Assembly (NCBI GenBank): GCA_041586155.1
Contig: JBFHAT010000004.1
Location: 1 to 64,000, forward strand
Length of the DNA stretch: 64,000 nucleotides
Direction of reading: 5' to 3'
Source of the DNA: JBFGJH01 sp041586155
GTDB taxonomy: Bacteria; Actinomycetota; Acidimicrobiia; Spongiisociales; JAENVV01
The notes below the pieces were generated by a model. It made no database searches and was not told where the DNA came from. It worked only from the letters and a program-made list of their open reading frames with translations. Below are positions 1 through 8,117 of the stretch, in pieces. The stretch's first letter is position 1, and every line of letters starts with the position of its first letter. The position numbers were made by a program, and so were the translations under genes.

Positions 1-1
1 G

Positions 2-796
2 ACGCTGCCAGGACAGACCATGAGCGGCCCGACGAGGTACGTGGGGTACGGCTGCGAAGGCACCGCCTTCGTGCCGGCGCCCGGCCCGCCGTTCGAGGAC
101 CCGATGCCACCGGCGGTTGGCACCAACGAGATCGCGCTCATCCAGCGCGGCGGTTGCTTCTTCGATGAGAAGATCGAAAACGCCGCGGCAGCCGGCTACG
201 CCGGTGTTGTCGTCTTCAACGACGCAGCCCGCGGCGACACGCTGGTCAGCATGGGTGGCGATCCCACACCGCTGCCTGGTGTGTTCGTGTGGCACTCGAC
301 TGGCCTGGCAATCGCCGGCGTCGCTAGCGCCGCTGACCTCGTCCTGGGCGATCCAGGCGAGGACGTGAGCGCGACCGTCCTGGTGAACGCGTGGTCCGGC
401 CTGCGCATCTGGGATTATTCCGATCCCACCGCGCCCGTGCTGGCGTCGACGTTCGACACGGTCTGCTCGGCGAACCCGATCGACCCGAGCTGCGACCTGG
501 CCGGCACCTACTCGGTCCACAATGTGCAGGTCGAAAGCCTTGGCAACAAGGTCCTGGCCTACGTGTCGTGGTACACGGACGGGATGCTGGTGCTGGACGT
601 GAGTGATCCGTACAACGTGGTCGAGGTGGCTCGCTACTTCGACAACTCCGAGGACTTCATCGCCAGCAACGGCGGCCTGCCCCATGACTTCTGGGGCGTG
701 TACAAGGAGACCAACTCACCGTTCTTCTACGGCTCGGATCGCAACGGCGGCCTGCGCGTCTTCAAGCTGAAGGGTTCAGGCTCGGGCAAGAAGTAG
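2..796 (+). CDS. PA-domain and LVIVD-repeat protein, 5' end outside window
   Basis: The reading frame is open to the left edge, so this is the C-terminal part of a larger protein; the ATG at 20 is probably internal. A protease-associated (PA) domain is visible (ALIQRGGCFF, then AAAAGYAGVVVFND), typical of extracellular proteins. It is followed by two LVIVD-like units (GLRIWDYSDPTAPVL and GMLVLDVSDPYNVVEV), short repeats thought to form a propeller-like surface fold. The tail ends in a Gly/Ser/Lys stretch. I infer an exported protein, but the signal peptide is not in view. No catalytic motif is seen, so binding is more likely than proteolysis. A strong hairpin follows the stop. Confidence 0.75.
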   Translation, partial: TLPGQTMSGPTRYVGYGCEGTAFVPAPGPPFEDPMPPAVGTNEIALIQRGGCFFDEKIENAAAAGYAGVVVFNDAARGDTLVSMGGDPTPLPGVFVWHSTGLAIAGVASAADLVLGDPGEDVSATVLVNAWSGLRIWDYSDPTAPVLASTFDTVCSANPIDPSCDLAGTYSVHNVQVESLGNKVLAYVSWYTDGMLVLDVSDPYNVVEVARYFDNSEDFIASNGGLPHDFWGVYKETNSPFFYGSDRNGGLRVFKLKGSGSGKK

Positions 797-821
797 CACG
801 AGCTAAGAACCAACGAGTGAA

Positions 822-844
822 GGAGGGCGGCTCAGCCGCCCTCC
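822..844 (+). terminator. Hairpin, probable Rho-independent terminator
   Basis: A perfect 10-bp inverted repeat (822-831 with 835-844) encloses a 3-nt loop, 26 nt after the PA/LVIVD stop codon. The downstream T-run is weak (CTCTTC). Confidence 0.6.
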
Positions 845-924
845 CTCTTCGCGAAGAACCCCGACCACACGGAAACGCGGCGCGGGTAGGTTGGCAACAC
901 GGCATGCGTCGAAGGGAGTGAAAC

Positions 925-1458
925 ATGCGCCGACTCTTGGCGATTCTGTCCGCAGCTGCGATGGTCACCACACTGGTGCCGGTGACCGCCGGGGCGGTTC
1001 CGCCGACTCGGCAGACGATCGAGCTCACCAACACGATTGTGGGTTTCGCCGCCGACTGCGGGATCAACATGCAATGGGACATCTCGCTCACCGTCGAGCG
1101 GACGCGGTTCTTCGACCAGGACGGCAACCTGGTTCGGATCCAGGATCAGGTGCGGGAGAACAACACCATCACCAACCTCGACACTGGCGAGACGTTGCAG
1201 GAGGGGCCGGATTCGTTCCAGCAGCGGATCCTCTTCAACGCCGACGGCTCGGTCACAGTGATGGCGATCGGCTTGTCAGTGTTGGTCAACGATGGCGATG
1301 CGATCGTCATCGATGCCGGGCGACTCGTGCTGTTGTTCGGACCGGGTGCACCCGAGGTTGTCGCGCTCAATGGCCGTCACGACCTGCGCGAGATCGACCC
1401 GTTGACCACGAGCGACCCGATCTTGCTGAACGGATTCTGCGCGGCGTTCACTGGCTGA
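925..1458 (+). CDS. Secreted hypothetical protein
   Basis: This is a 177-residue protein with a clear N-terminal signal peptide: MRR, a hydrophobic core and a TAGA-type cleavage site near residue 24. I do not recognise the mature domain. It looks beta-rich, with alternating charged and hydrophobic residues, and has two cysteines (ADCG near residue 45 and FCAAF near the C terminus) that could form one disulfide. The start is supported by GAAGGGAG at 911-918, six bases before the ATG. It sits between a terminator hairpin and a convergent HD-GYP gene, so it is probably monocistronic. Confidence 0.75.
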   Translation: MRRLLAILSAAAMVTTLVPVTAGAVPPTRQTIELTNTIVGFAADCGINMQWDISLTVERTRFFDQDGNLVRIQDQVRENNTITNLDTGETLQEGPDSFQQRILFNADGSVTVMAIGLSVLVNDGDAIVIDAGRLVLLFGPGAPEVVALNGRHDLREIDPLTTSDPILLNGFCAAFTG

Positions 1459-1475
1459 GCGCACCGGAGCCCAAC

Positions 1476-2039
<564 letters not shown>

Positions 2040-2153
2040 TCCCTCCGAGAGAGATCATGGCAGGCGGGTGTGGATAAGTACATGGGCCGACCGAATCATT
2101 CGTGATGTCAGCGCCTACCTCGGCGCCTCACGAAGCCTGCGGCGGCGCCCCGC

Positions 2154-2159
2154 GATACT
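2154..2159 (+). promoter_or_regulatory. Candidate -10 of a leaderless acyl-CoA synthetase transcript
   Basis: GATACT lies 6 nt before the GTG at 2166, matching the spacing expected when transcription starts at the start codon. GGAG at 2160-2163 is too close to act as a normal ribosome site. No convincing -35 is seen. Confidence 0.3.
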
Positions 2160-2165
2160 GGAGCC

Positions 2166-3737
2166 GTGCCTTCCCCACTCTTCGAGCCACGACCAGGCAT
2201 CGGATACGACGACCTGCGAGCCGAGTTTCGTTGGAGCGTCCCCGATGAGTTCAACCTCGGCGTCGCATGCGTCGACGGCCATCCCGAGGACGCGCCGGCG
2301 CTGGTTCTCGCCGACGAGGCCCGCACCGTCACCTTTGGTTGGCTTTCTGACGCCTCGGCTCGTCTCGCCGGTGCTCTGGCGACGCGTGGGGTGAACCGAG
2401 GTGACCGAGTGGGGATCGTGGCTCCGCAGAGCCTGGCTACCGGCCTCAGCCATCTCGCACTGTGGAAGCTGGGCGCCGTCTCGCTCCCGCTGGCCTCGGT
2501 CTTCGGGCCCGACGCCCTTCGATACCGCATTCACGACGCCGGATGCTCCGTCGCTCTGGGGAGCAGCGAGAACGTGGAGAAGGTCCGAGAAGCGGCCCCG
2601 TCGGCCAGCGTCATCGACCTGGATCGACAGCTGTCCCAGCTTCTCGAATCGGCACCCGTCGCCCCAACGGCGACGCTGAGCGAGGACCCGGCCTATCTGA
2701 TCTACACGTCGGGTACAACCGGTCCGCCCAAAGGCGCCTTACACGCCCACCGATCGTTGTTTGGTCACCTACCGGGCTTCGAGCTCTACTACGAGTTCGC
2801 CCCTCGGCCGAACGACCTGATCTGGACGCCCGCCGACTGGGCGTGGATCGGCGGGCTGATGGATGTGTTGATCCCCGCCTGGTATTACGGGATCCCGGTA
2901 CTGACAACCGCCCGCGATTTCGACCCGCACGACGCCGTCGAACTCATGCGTGAGCACGGTGTGACGCTCGCGTTCCTGCCCCCAACGGCCCTCAAGATGA
3001 TGCGGGCGGCTGCTGTCGACGGCGACGGTCTCTCGCTGAGGGCGGTGTTCTCCGGCGGAGAGCCGCTCGGCGAGGAGATGCACCGCTGGAGCCTCGAGCA
3101 CATGGGGGTCTCGATCAACGAAGGCTACGGACAGACGGAGGCGAATCTCGTCGTGGGCAACTGCGGGTCGGTGTGGCCGGTTCGTCCAGGTTCGATGGGG
3201 AAGGCGCTGCCCGGTCACGACGTCGAGATCCACGACGAGGCAGGCAAGCGGGTGATCGGCGAAACGGGCGAGGTCTGCGTTCGTTCCCCCGACCCCGTAC
3301 TGATGCTCAACTACTGGAGGCAGCCCGAAGCGACGGCCGAAAAAGTGCGGGACGGCTGGCTCTTGACCGGCGATCTGGCCCGCGAGGACGACGACGGCTA
3401 CTTTTGGTTCGTCTCCCGTAAGGACGACGTCATCTCATCGATGGGATACCGGATCGGTCCGGGGGAGATCGAAGAGTCGCTCTTGCAGCACCCGGCAGTG
3501 GCGATGTGCGCCGTGGTCGGCGAACCGGACGAGCTCCGTGGCCAGATACCCGTCGCCTACGTCGTTCCGGCGCCGGGCGCCGTCGCCGACGACGAGCTCG
3601 TGCGCGAGCTGCAAACGCACGTCAGGACCCGGCTCGCAGCACACGAGGTTCCGCGTCGGGTGATGTTCCTGGACGATCTCCCCAGGACGACGACCGGCAA
3701 GCTCATGCGCCGAGCGCTGCGATTCGAGGCCGATTGA
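2166..3737 (+). CDS. AMP-forming acyl-CoA synthetase
   Basis: A 523-residue ANL-superfamily enzyme that activates a carboxylic acid to its acyl-CoA via an acyl-adenylate. The P-loop YTSGTTGPPKG is at 180-190, the GYGQTEAN motif lies midway, the hinge LTGDLAREDDDGYFWFVSR follows, and the C-terminal PRTTTGKLMRR carries the catalytic lysine (Lys512). The W-rich region after the P-loop (TPADWAWIGGL) and the overall length resemble acetyl- and medium-chain acyl-CoA synthetases of the AcsM type. The chain length used cannot be read from sequence. The start is GTG. It is probably a single-gene unit, convergent with the ferredoxin gene 9 nt downstream. Confidence 0.85.
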   Translation: MPSPLFEPRPGIGYDDLRAEFRWSVPDEFNLGVACVDGHPEDAPALVLADEARTVTFGWLSDASARLAGALATRGVNRGDRVGIVAPQSLATGLSHLALWKLGAVSLPLASVFGPDALRYRIHDAGCSVALGSSENVEKVREAAPSASVIDLDRQLSQLLESAPVAPTATLSEDPAYLIYTSGTTGPPKGALHAHRSLFGHLPGFELYYEFAPRPNDLIWTPADWAWIGGLMDVLIPAWYYGIPVLTTARDFDPHDAVELMREHGVTLAFLPPTALKMMRAAAVDGDGLSLRAVFSGGEPLGEEMHRWSLEHMGVSINEGYGQTEANLVVGNCGSVWPVRPGSMGKALPGHDVEIHDEAGKRVIGETGEVCVRSPDPVLMLNYWRQPEATAEKVRDGWLLTGDLAREDDDGYFWFVSRKDDVISSMGYRIGPGEIEESLLQHPAVAMCAVVGEPDELRGQIPVAYVVPAPGAVADDELVRELQTHVRTRLAAHEVPRRVMFLDDLPRTTTGKLMRRALRFEAD

Positions 3738-3746
3738 GGGTGCGAG

Positions 3747-4073
3747 TCAAGCCCCGCGGTTGGCGATGATCTCTGCGCTGTATGGCTCGATCATGATGCA
3801 CTCGCCGGGACATTCCTCTGCCGATTCGATGACGTCTTCGATCAGCTCGTCTGGCACCCGAGCGACGCCGCGCGATCCCTCTGGGCCGTGGCCGGCACCT
3901 TCGCCATCGTCGAACACGACGGTCTGGCCGAAGTATTTGGCCTCTTCCTTGACAACCCACAGCCCGTCGTCCCTTCCGACGAACACGTCGGGAGCGATCT
4001 CCTCGCAGATCCCGTCTCCCGTACACAGATCCTGGTCGATCCAGACCATCAACTTGGTGGTGTCAGCCATCAA
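3747..4073 (-). CDS. Ferredoxin, small single-cluster type
   Basis: A 108-residue protein resembling the ferredoxins that serve actinobacterial cytochromes P450. The N-terminal cluster motif is C17-TGDGI-C23, followed by EEIAPDVF, and the C-terminal motif is C88-PGE-C92. The C-x5-C spacing suggests a [3Fe-4S] cluster using Cys17, Cys23 and Cys88. Cys92 is a possible extra ligand. A central acidic, Gly-rich insertion (about 52-66) is longer than usual. Its start overlaps the stop of the upstream HTH gene by 4 nt, so the two should be co-translated. No P450 or reductase is nearby; the redox partner is unknown. Confidence 0.8.
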   Translation of the reverse strand: MMADTTKLMVWIDQDLCTGDGICEEIAPDVFVGRDDGLWVVKEEAKYFGQTVVFDDGEGAGHGPEGSRGVARVPDELIEDVIESAEECPGECIMIEPYSAEIIANRGA

Positions 4074-4405
4074 CGCTCCAATAGTTCGAGGCCACGACGA
4101 TAGTGGGCCAAGCCCTCTACCTGGCGGATGAATCGGGCACCGCGCCGGAATCGACGGCCGATCTCCTCATGGCTCTCACCATCCTGGCGGAGCGCCAATA
4201 CCCGGCGTTCCATGGCTCGGCCGGCCCTTCCTGGTGGGGGGCCCGATCGGGGAATATCCGACCACGCCATGATGCGTTCGACGTGGCTGGGGCTTCGCCT
4301 CAGCCGATCGGCGATCTCGGTGACGGGGAGGCCCTCGTCGTGCATGGCGAGGACTCGTCGTTCGACCGGCCGTAGATGGCGTTCTTCTGGCACCGTTGTC
4401 TCCAT
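4070..4405 (-). CDS. Small protein with two tandem helix-turn-helix units
   Basis: From the ATG at 4405 this is an 111-residue basic protein with an internal duplication. Residues 13-48 (VERRVLAMHDEGLPVTEIADRL and onward) and 64-100 (MERRVLALRQDGESHEEIGRRF and onward) align as two HTH units of the sigma-region-4 kind. It is probably a DNA-binding regulator. The open frame extends to 4567, but that would run through the GGDEF start, and no usable start codon lies between. A possible -10 (TAGGTT) just upstream also favours 4405. It overlaps the ferredoxin start by 4 nt, so it may control ferredoxin synthesis. I do not recognise a named family. Confidence 0.6.
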   Translation of the reverse strand: METTVPEERHLRPVERRVLAMHDEGLPVTEIADRLRRSPSHVERIMAWSDIPRSGPPPGRAGRAMERRVLALRQDGESHEEIGRRFRRGARFIRQVEGLAHYRRGLELLER

Positions 4406-4421
4406 TCGTCGGCGCAGGTCC

Positions 4422-4427
4422 AACCTA
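4422..4427 (-). promoter_or_regulatory. Candidate -10 for the double-HTH and ferredoxin pair
   Basis: TAGGTT on the minus strand lies 16 nt before the ATG at 4405, giving a short leader. It is divergent from the GGDEF promoter, about 55 nt away. Confidence 0.3.
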
Positions 4428-4481
4428 GCCTGCTCTGCGAGTTGGCCGAGCGAGGTCCGCCATGTGACCTGCTGGGGGAGA

Positions 4482-4487
4482 TAGGCT
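4482..4487 (+). promoter_or_regulatory. Candidate -10 of a leaderless GGDEF transcript
   Basis: TAGGCT is followed by 6 nt and then the GTG at 4494. There is no Shine-Dalgarno sequence in the gap, consistent with leaderless initiation. Confidence 0.45.
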
Positions 4488-4493
4488 GGCGGC

Positions 4494-5375
4494 GTGGACG
4501 ATGGCTGGCGCCGGCTCGGGGCGTGGTTCGAGCAAACCTTCGCCGGCAACGCTCTCGCGACCATCATGACCGGCCTGATCGGGATCGCCGTCTTGGGCTG
4601 GCTCGATGTGGCAACCGGTGCGGAGCTGTCGTTCTCGATCTTCTATCTCCTGCCGGTGAGCCTCGGCGCGTGGGCACTGGGGATTCGCTCCGCTGCGGCG
4701 TTGTCGGTGGTGGCTGCGGTTGTGTGGTACGCAGCCGACCGAGCAGGGGGTACCGACTACTCATCGGAGCTGATTCCGGTGTGGAACGCCGGAATTCGCA
4801 TGGGCTACTTCCTCTTGTTCTCGTTGCTACTCAGCCGCATCCGCATCCTCTTGGAGCGGGAGCGAACGACCGCTCGGTCGGATCCACTGACTGGTCTGCT
4901 CAACCGTCGTGCGTGGGAGGAGCTCGCCAACGGAGAAGTCGAAAGGGCTCGCCGCTACGGGCAGAGGCTGGGTGTCGCCATGATCGACCTCGACCACTTC
5001 AAACGCGTCAATGACACCATGGGCCACGACGAAGGCGACGTGCTCTTACGCCGCCTGGCCGCGCTCCTGCGTGCGTCGCTGCGGGCCAACGATCACATCG
5101 GTCGGATCGGCGGCGACGAGTTTGCGGTGGTGCTCGTGGGGGCGGGACCTACCGAAGCCGAGGCGGTCGTCCACAAGTTGCTGGGGGCGACGAGAGAGGC
5201 GATGGCTGAAAAAGGCTGGCCGGTGACCCTCAGCATCGGCGCTGTCACCACCGAAGGTCCCGATCCGGCGGCGTTGCCTGAGCTGTTGGCAGAGGCCGAC
5301 CGGCTGATGTACGAAGCGAAGCGAGCCGGGCGGGATCAGGCGCGGATCGCGGCCTTCGCGGCCGGCAGCGGTTGA
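4494..5375 (+). CDS. Membrane-anchored diguanylate cyclase (GGDEF)
   Basis: A 293-residue protein with about four transmembrane helices in residues 20-118, forming a small integral-membrane sensor, followed by a GGDEF domain. The catalytic motif is intact (GGDEF at 206-210, in RIGGDEFAVVL), with DPLTGLLNRRAW at its start and IDLDHFKRVND for metal and GTP binding. An inhibitory I-site, RAND (197-200), lies exactly five residues before GGDEF, so product feedback inhibition is expected. It should make c-di-GMP at the membrane in response to an unknown signal. The GTG start has a leaderless-type promoter. Type IV pilus ATPases with putative c-di-GMP-binding domains lie elsewhere in the window. 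Confidence 0.9.
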   Translation: MDDGWRRLGAWFEQTFAGNALATIMTGLIGIAVLGWLDVATGAELSFSIFYLLPVSLGAWALGIRSAAALSVVAAVVWYAADRAGGTDYSSELIPVWNAGIRMGYFLLFSLLLSRIRILLERERTTARSDPLTGLLNRRAWEELANGEVERARRYGQRLGVAMIDLDHFKRVNDTMGHDEGDVLLRRLAALLRASLRANDHIGRIGGDEFAVVLVGAGPTEAEAVVHKLLGATREAMAEKGWPVTLSIGAVTTEGPDPAALPELLAEADRLMYEAKRAGRDQARIAAFAAGSG

Positions 5376-5470
5376 AAGCGGCGTCGAGACCTACGAAACT
5401 TTCTGAACCGAGCGGTGTCATATCCCGCGAGACATCGTTGTTTTGCCTTATCGAGACTGGAGGAAGGCAC

Positions 5471-6283
5471 ATGAAGCTCGGAGACATGGGCACCAAAGTA
5501 AGGGACAGCATCGTGGGTACGGTGAAGGGGGCCGGCACGGTCGCCGACACCACCGTCACGGAGATCAAGGACGCCACCGTTGGTGTCGTCAAGGGTGCGG
5601 GTGGCATCGTCCACGGCACGACCGATGCCATCGCCGACGTCCTCACTGGCGCACTCTCTGCTGTCGATCAGGTCGGTGGCGGGGTGCTCAAGGTGGTGAA
5701 AGGCGTTTCGCTCGGTGTGATCGAGACGGTCGGCAAGGTGGCGCAGGTCACCGCCGGCACGATCAGTGACACAGTGCGGGCCGCGATCAAGGGAACGGCT
5801 GCCATCGGAGGCGACCTGACTCAGGCGGCGAGCGGCGTCGCTCAGGGTGTTTTCACAGGAGCCAAGGACGTGGGAATCTCGGCCACCGATGCCGCATTCA
5901 CGCTCGGTAAGGCAGCCGTCACCGGAGCGTCCGAGGTCAGCGGCGATGTCGTTCAGGCCGTCACCGGGACCGTCCGTGGGGCGGTCAAAGGCGCTCAGGA
6001 CACCGGCAATGACGCCTTGGACGCCATCTCCAGCACCGCACGTGGTGTCGTGCGTGGGGCCGGCGAAGTTGGCGGCGACGTCACCAAGGTCACCAAAGCG
6101 ACCATTGCGGCCGCCATCGGTGTGGCCAAGGAAACCGGCCTGAACGTCGAGGACGCCGTTTCGGCGGCCGCCTCAGGAGCGATGGACGCTGCCGGGGCCG
6201 TGGGTGAATCGGCCGTCCAGGCAGTCACCGGCGTTGTCGGCTCGACCGTCGAAGGTGTGAAAGTAGTCATCAAAGGCGAATAG
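5471..6283 (+). CDS. 22-residue tandem-repeat amphipathic protein, uncharacterised
   Basis: A 270-residue protein rich in Gly, Ala, Val and Thr. After 19 leading residues it consists of eleven repeats of exactly 22 residues with no insertions, then a 9-residue partial twelfth. Within each repeat, small or hydrophobic residues recur at 2, 5, 9, 13, 16 and 20, i.e. two 11-residue units each. Gly or Ala is favoured at 1, 6 and 19, and Asp, Lys or Arg occupy other faces. This periodicity is known from LEA proteins, synucleins and apolipoproteins, which fold as amphipathic helices on lipid. There is no signal peptide, no cysteine and no long membrane helix. The start is fixed by GGAGGAAGG just before ATG 5471. 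A terminator hairpin follows. A lipid-granule or stress-protective role is inference. Confidence 0.75.
   Translation: MKLGDMGTKVRDSIVGTVKGAGTVADTTVTEIKDATVGVVKGAGGIVHGTTDAIADVLTGALSAVDQVGGGVLKVVKGVSLGVIETVGKVAQVTAGTISDTVRAAIKGTAAIGGDLTQAASGVAQGVFTGAKDVGISATDAAFTLGKAAVTGASEVSGDVVQAVTGTVRGAVKGAQDTGNDALDAISSTARGVVRGAGEVGGDVTKVTKATIAAAIGVAKETGLNVEDAVSAAASGAMDAAGAVGESAVQAVTGVVGSTVEGVKVVIKGE
5528..6253 (+). repeat. Eleven tandem 66-bp coding repeats
   Basis: This region encodes the eleven 22-residue units. The DNA copies are diverged, with the period kept at 66 bp throughout and no indels. That points to old duplication under selection for helix register rather than a recent minisatellite. Confidence 0.75.
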
Positions 6284-6350
6284 CCTTGGACGACAAGGGG
6301 TGGATCCAACTCCGCCGGATCTTTACCCAGGAAGCGTCAGCGCTTCCCCC

Positions 6351-6378
6351 GAATTGAGGGCCTCCGGGCCCTCAATTC
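6351..6378. terminator. Bidirectional terminator between convergent genes
   Basis: A perfect 12-bp stem (6351-6362 with 6367-6378) with a 4-nt TCCG loop lies between the stop codons of the repeat protein and the SDR gene. The flanks are only modestly T-rich. Confidence 0.7.
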
Positions 6379-6398
6379 GCGTCGAGGCTGCCCCGGTG

Positions 6399-7160
6399 TC
6401 AGCGTGGCCCCATGCGAATACCGCCGTCCATGCGGACGACCGATCCGTTCATGTACGAGTGGGTCGCCAGAAGCAATGCAAGCTCGGCAAACTCCTCGGG
6501 CGTGCCGAGCCGCTGAGGGTGGAGAACCTGGCCGGCCAAACTGATCCGTGCTTCCTCGGGTAGCCCGGCCAGCAGCGGGGTGTCCATGAGGCCAGGGGCG
6601 ATGGTGTTGACGCGGATTCCGCTTCGGGCGAGATCCCTTGCGACAGGTAGCGTGAGACCCACGATCCCGCCCTTGGACGCCGAGTACGCAGCCTGTCCCA
6701 CCTGTCCCTCGAACGCCGCCACCGAGGCGGTGTTCACGATGGCACCTCGTTCGTTGTCGTCCATCGCCGGCTGCTTCGCCATCGCCGCCGCCGCGATCCG
6801 AATCACATTGAACGTGCCGATCAGGTTGATCTGGATGACCTTGGTGAACAGCTCGAGGTCGTGGGGCGTCCCATCGCGATTGATGGTGCGCTGGGGCGGA
6901 CCGATGCCAGCGCAGTTCACGACCACTCGCAGAGGTGCGAGCCCGGCCGCCGCATCCACCGCCCGGAGAACGTCGTCGGGAGAGGTCACGTCGCCACGCA
7001 CGAACTGGCCTCCGACATCGGAAGCGACGGCCTCTCCTCGGGCATCGTTCAGATCGACCACCGTGACAGTGGCGCCCGCAGACGCGAACCGCCTCGCCGC
7101 CGCCGCTCCCAAGCCCGACGCGGCGCCCGTCACCAGCGCAGACGAACCCTCGATCCTCAT
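6399..7160 (-). CDS. Short-chain dehydrogenase, 3-hydroxyacyl-CoA dehydrogenase type
   Basis: A 253-residue classical SDR using NAD(H). It has TGAASGLG (11-18) for cofactor binding, an acidic Asp37 after strand 2 that favours NAD over NADP, NCAG (83-86), and the catalytic Ser147, Tyr160 and Lys164 (YSASK). The long insertion after NCAG and the overall pattern resemble the 17beta-HSD10 family of short-chain 3-hydroxyacyl-CoA dehydrogenases, which act in beta-oxidation and isoleucine breakdown. The specific substrate is inference. A GAGGAAGGG ribosome site precedes ATG 7160. It stands alone on this strand. Confidence 0.85.
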   Translation of the reverse strand: MRIEGSSALVTGAASGLGAAAARRFASAGATVTVVDLNDARGEAVASDVGGQFVRGDVTSPDDVLRAVDAAAGLAPLRVVVNCAGIGPPQRTINRDGTPHDLELFTKVIQINLIGTFNVIRIAAAAMAKQPAMDDNERGAIVNTASVAAFEGQVGQAAYSASKGGIVGLTLPVARDLARSGIRVNTIAPGLMDTPLLAGLPEEARISLAGQVLHPQRLGTPEEFAELALLLATHSYMNGSVVRMDGGIRMGPR

Positions 7161-7284
7161 CCTCGACCCTTCCTCGGATGCGTCACCGTACCCTTTTGGA
7201 TCGGATCAACGGTTACGTGCTTAAAGATTTCGGCCGCAAACGCCGACAACCACTCTGAGTGAGCACTCGAGGAAGAGGGAGCAA

Positions 7285-7956
7285 ATGAGTAAGAAGTCGT
7301 TCACGTGGCTCGTGAGCCTGGCGATGGTCGCCGGTCTCGCGGCGCCCGCCGTGGCGCAAGAGGCCGCGGAGCCTCCCGCTGAAGAGGGCACGGTTGAAGA
7401 CGGCGAGGCGAGCCTCTCATACGTCTTCGACGAAGAGACTGGCGAGTTGACGTTCGGCTACGGCGTCGATCTCGACTGCACCGTGCCGGCCGACGAAGGT
7501 GGAGCGTCGGAAGAAGGTTCGGAGGGTACGTCGGGTGCGACGGAGCTGCCAGACTCCACGTTCGTCATCATCGACGATGCGGCCGGGTCGTCCGACACGG
7601 GGACCACTGGGGCCACCGAGGGTGACCAAGAAGATGTCGAGCCCGACGTGTATCCCATCGGTGAGTGCCGCACCATCTCGGCGCTGGGCCCGAACGGTCA
7701 GATGAATCATGGCTCCGTAGTGTCGTCGTTCGTTCACGCCCTCAAGGCCTCCGACTTCGACGGCCCCCGAGGCCACCTGGTGCGGGAGATCGCCAAGTCT
7801 GACGCAGGCAAGAAGTCCAAGGCTGAGAAGACCGAATCGGCCGAAACAGCGGCTGAGTCCGAAAAGCCCGCCAAGCCGGAAAAGCCCGCCAAGCCCGAGA
7901 AGGCTGCCAAGGCAGAGAAATCCAACAACGGCAAGGCCAAAGGCAAGAACAAGTAG
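7285..7956 (+). CDS. Secreted acidic protein with Lys/Ala/Pro-rich tail
   Basis: A 223-residue protein with a signal peptide (SKK, a hydrophobic core, and cleavage after APAVA near residue 24). The mature N-terminal part is acidic with low-complexity Gly/Glu/Ser/Thr stretches. Two cysteines (DLDCTVP and GECRTI) bracket this region. After about residue 165 the composition flips to a basic tail with KPEKPAKPEK-type repeats ending in KGKNK. I recognise no family. The tail might bind an acidic cell-wall polymer or nucleic acid, but that is a guess from composition. GAGGAAGAGGGAG precedes the ATG and a terminator follows, so it is monocistronic. Confidence 0.75.
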   Translation: MSKKSFTWLVSLAMVAGLAAPAVAQEAAEPPAEEGTVEDGEASLSYVFDEETGELTFGYGVDLDCTVPADEGGASEEGSEGTSGATELPDSTFVIIDDAAGSSDTGTTGATEGDQEDVEPDVYPIGECRTISALGPNGQMNHGSVVSSFVHALKASDFDGPRGHLVREIAKSDAGKKSKAEKTESAETAAESEKPAKPEKPAKPEKAAKAEKSNNGKAKGKNK

Positions 7957-8044
7957 CCCCACGGGTTTCCGACCGGCGTACGCGAAAGAAACGCTGGCGG
8001 GCGGCGCTCCGATCGAGTACCGTTGCAGCCATCGTGGGAATGAG

Positions 8045-8075
8045 AAGAGCCCTCGGCGCAACGCCGGGGGCTCTT
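8045..8075 (+). terminator. Rho-independent terminator
   Basis: A 14-bp stem (8045-8058 with 8062-8075, one G-U pair) with a 3-nt CAA loop is followed by CTT. It lies about 90 nt after the Lys-rich protein and just before the next promoter. Confidence 0.75.
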
Positions 8076-8080
8076 CTTCG

Positions 8081-8110
8081 TGACCAACGCAGGTGACGAC
8101 GTCGTAGGCT
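8081..8110 (+). promoter_or_regulatory. Candidate promoter of a leaderless aminotransferase transcript
   Basis: TGACCA (8081-8086) as -35, an 18-nt spacer and TAGGCT (8105-8110) as -10, with 7 nt to the ATG at 8118. There is no Shine-Dalgarno sequence. Confidence 0.5.
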
Positions 8111-8117
8111 CCCGCCC

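Noticed and set aside
4406..4567. N-terminal extension of the double-HTH gene to 4567
   Set aside because: Would overlap the GGDEF start by 74 nt in antisense and would cover both promoters; no ribosome site seen there.
7860..7930. Short tandem repeat AAGCCCGCCAAGCCGGAA-like
   Set aside because: It encodes the KPAKPEK tail within an open frame; this is coding low complexity, not a mobile or regulatory repeat.
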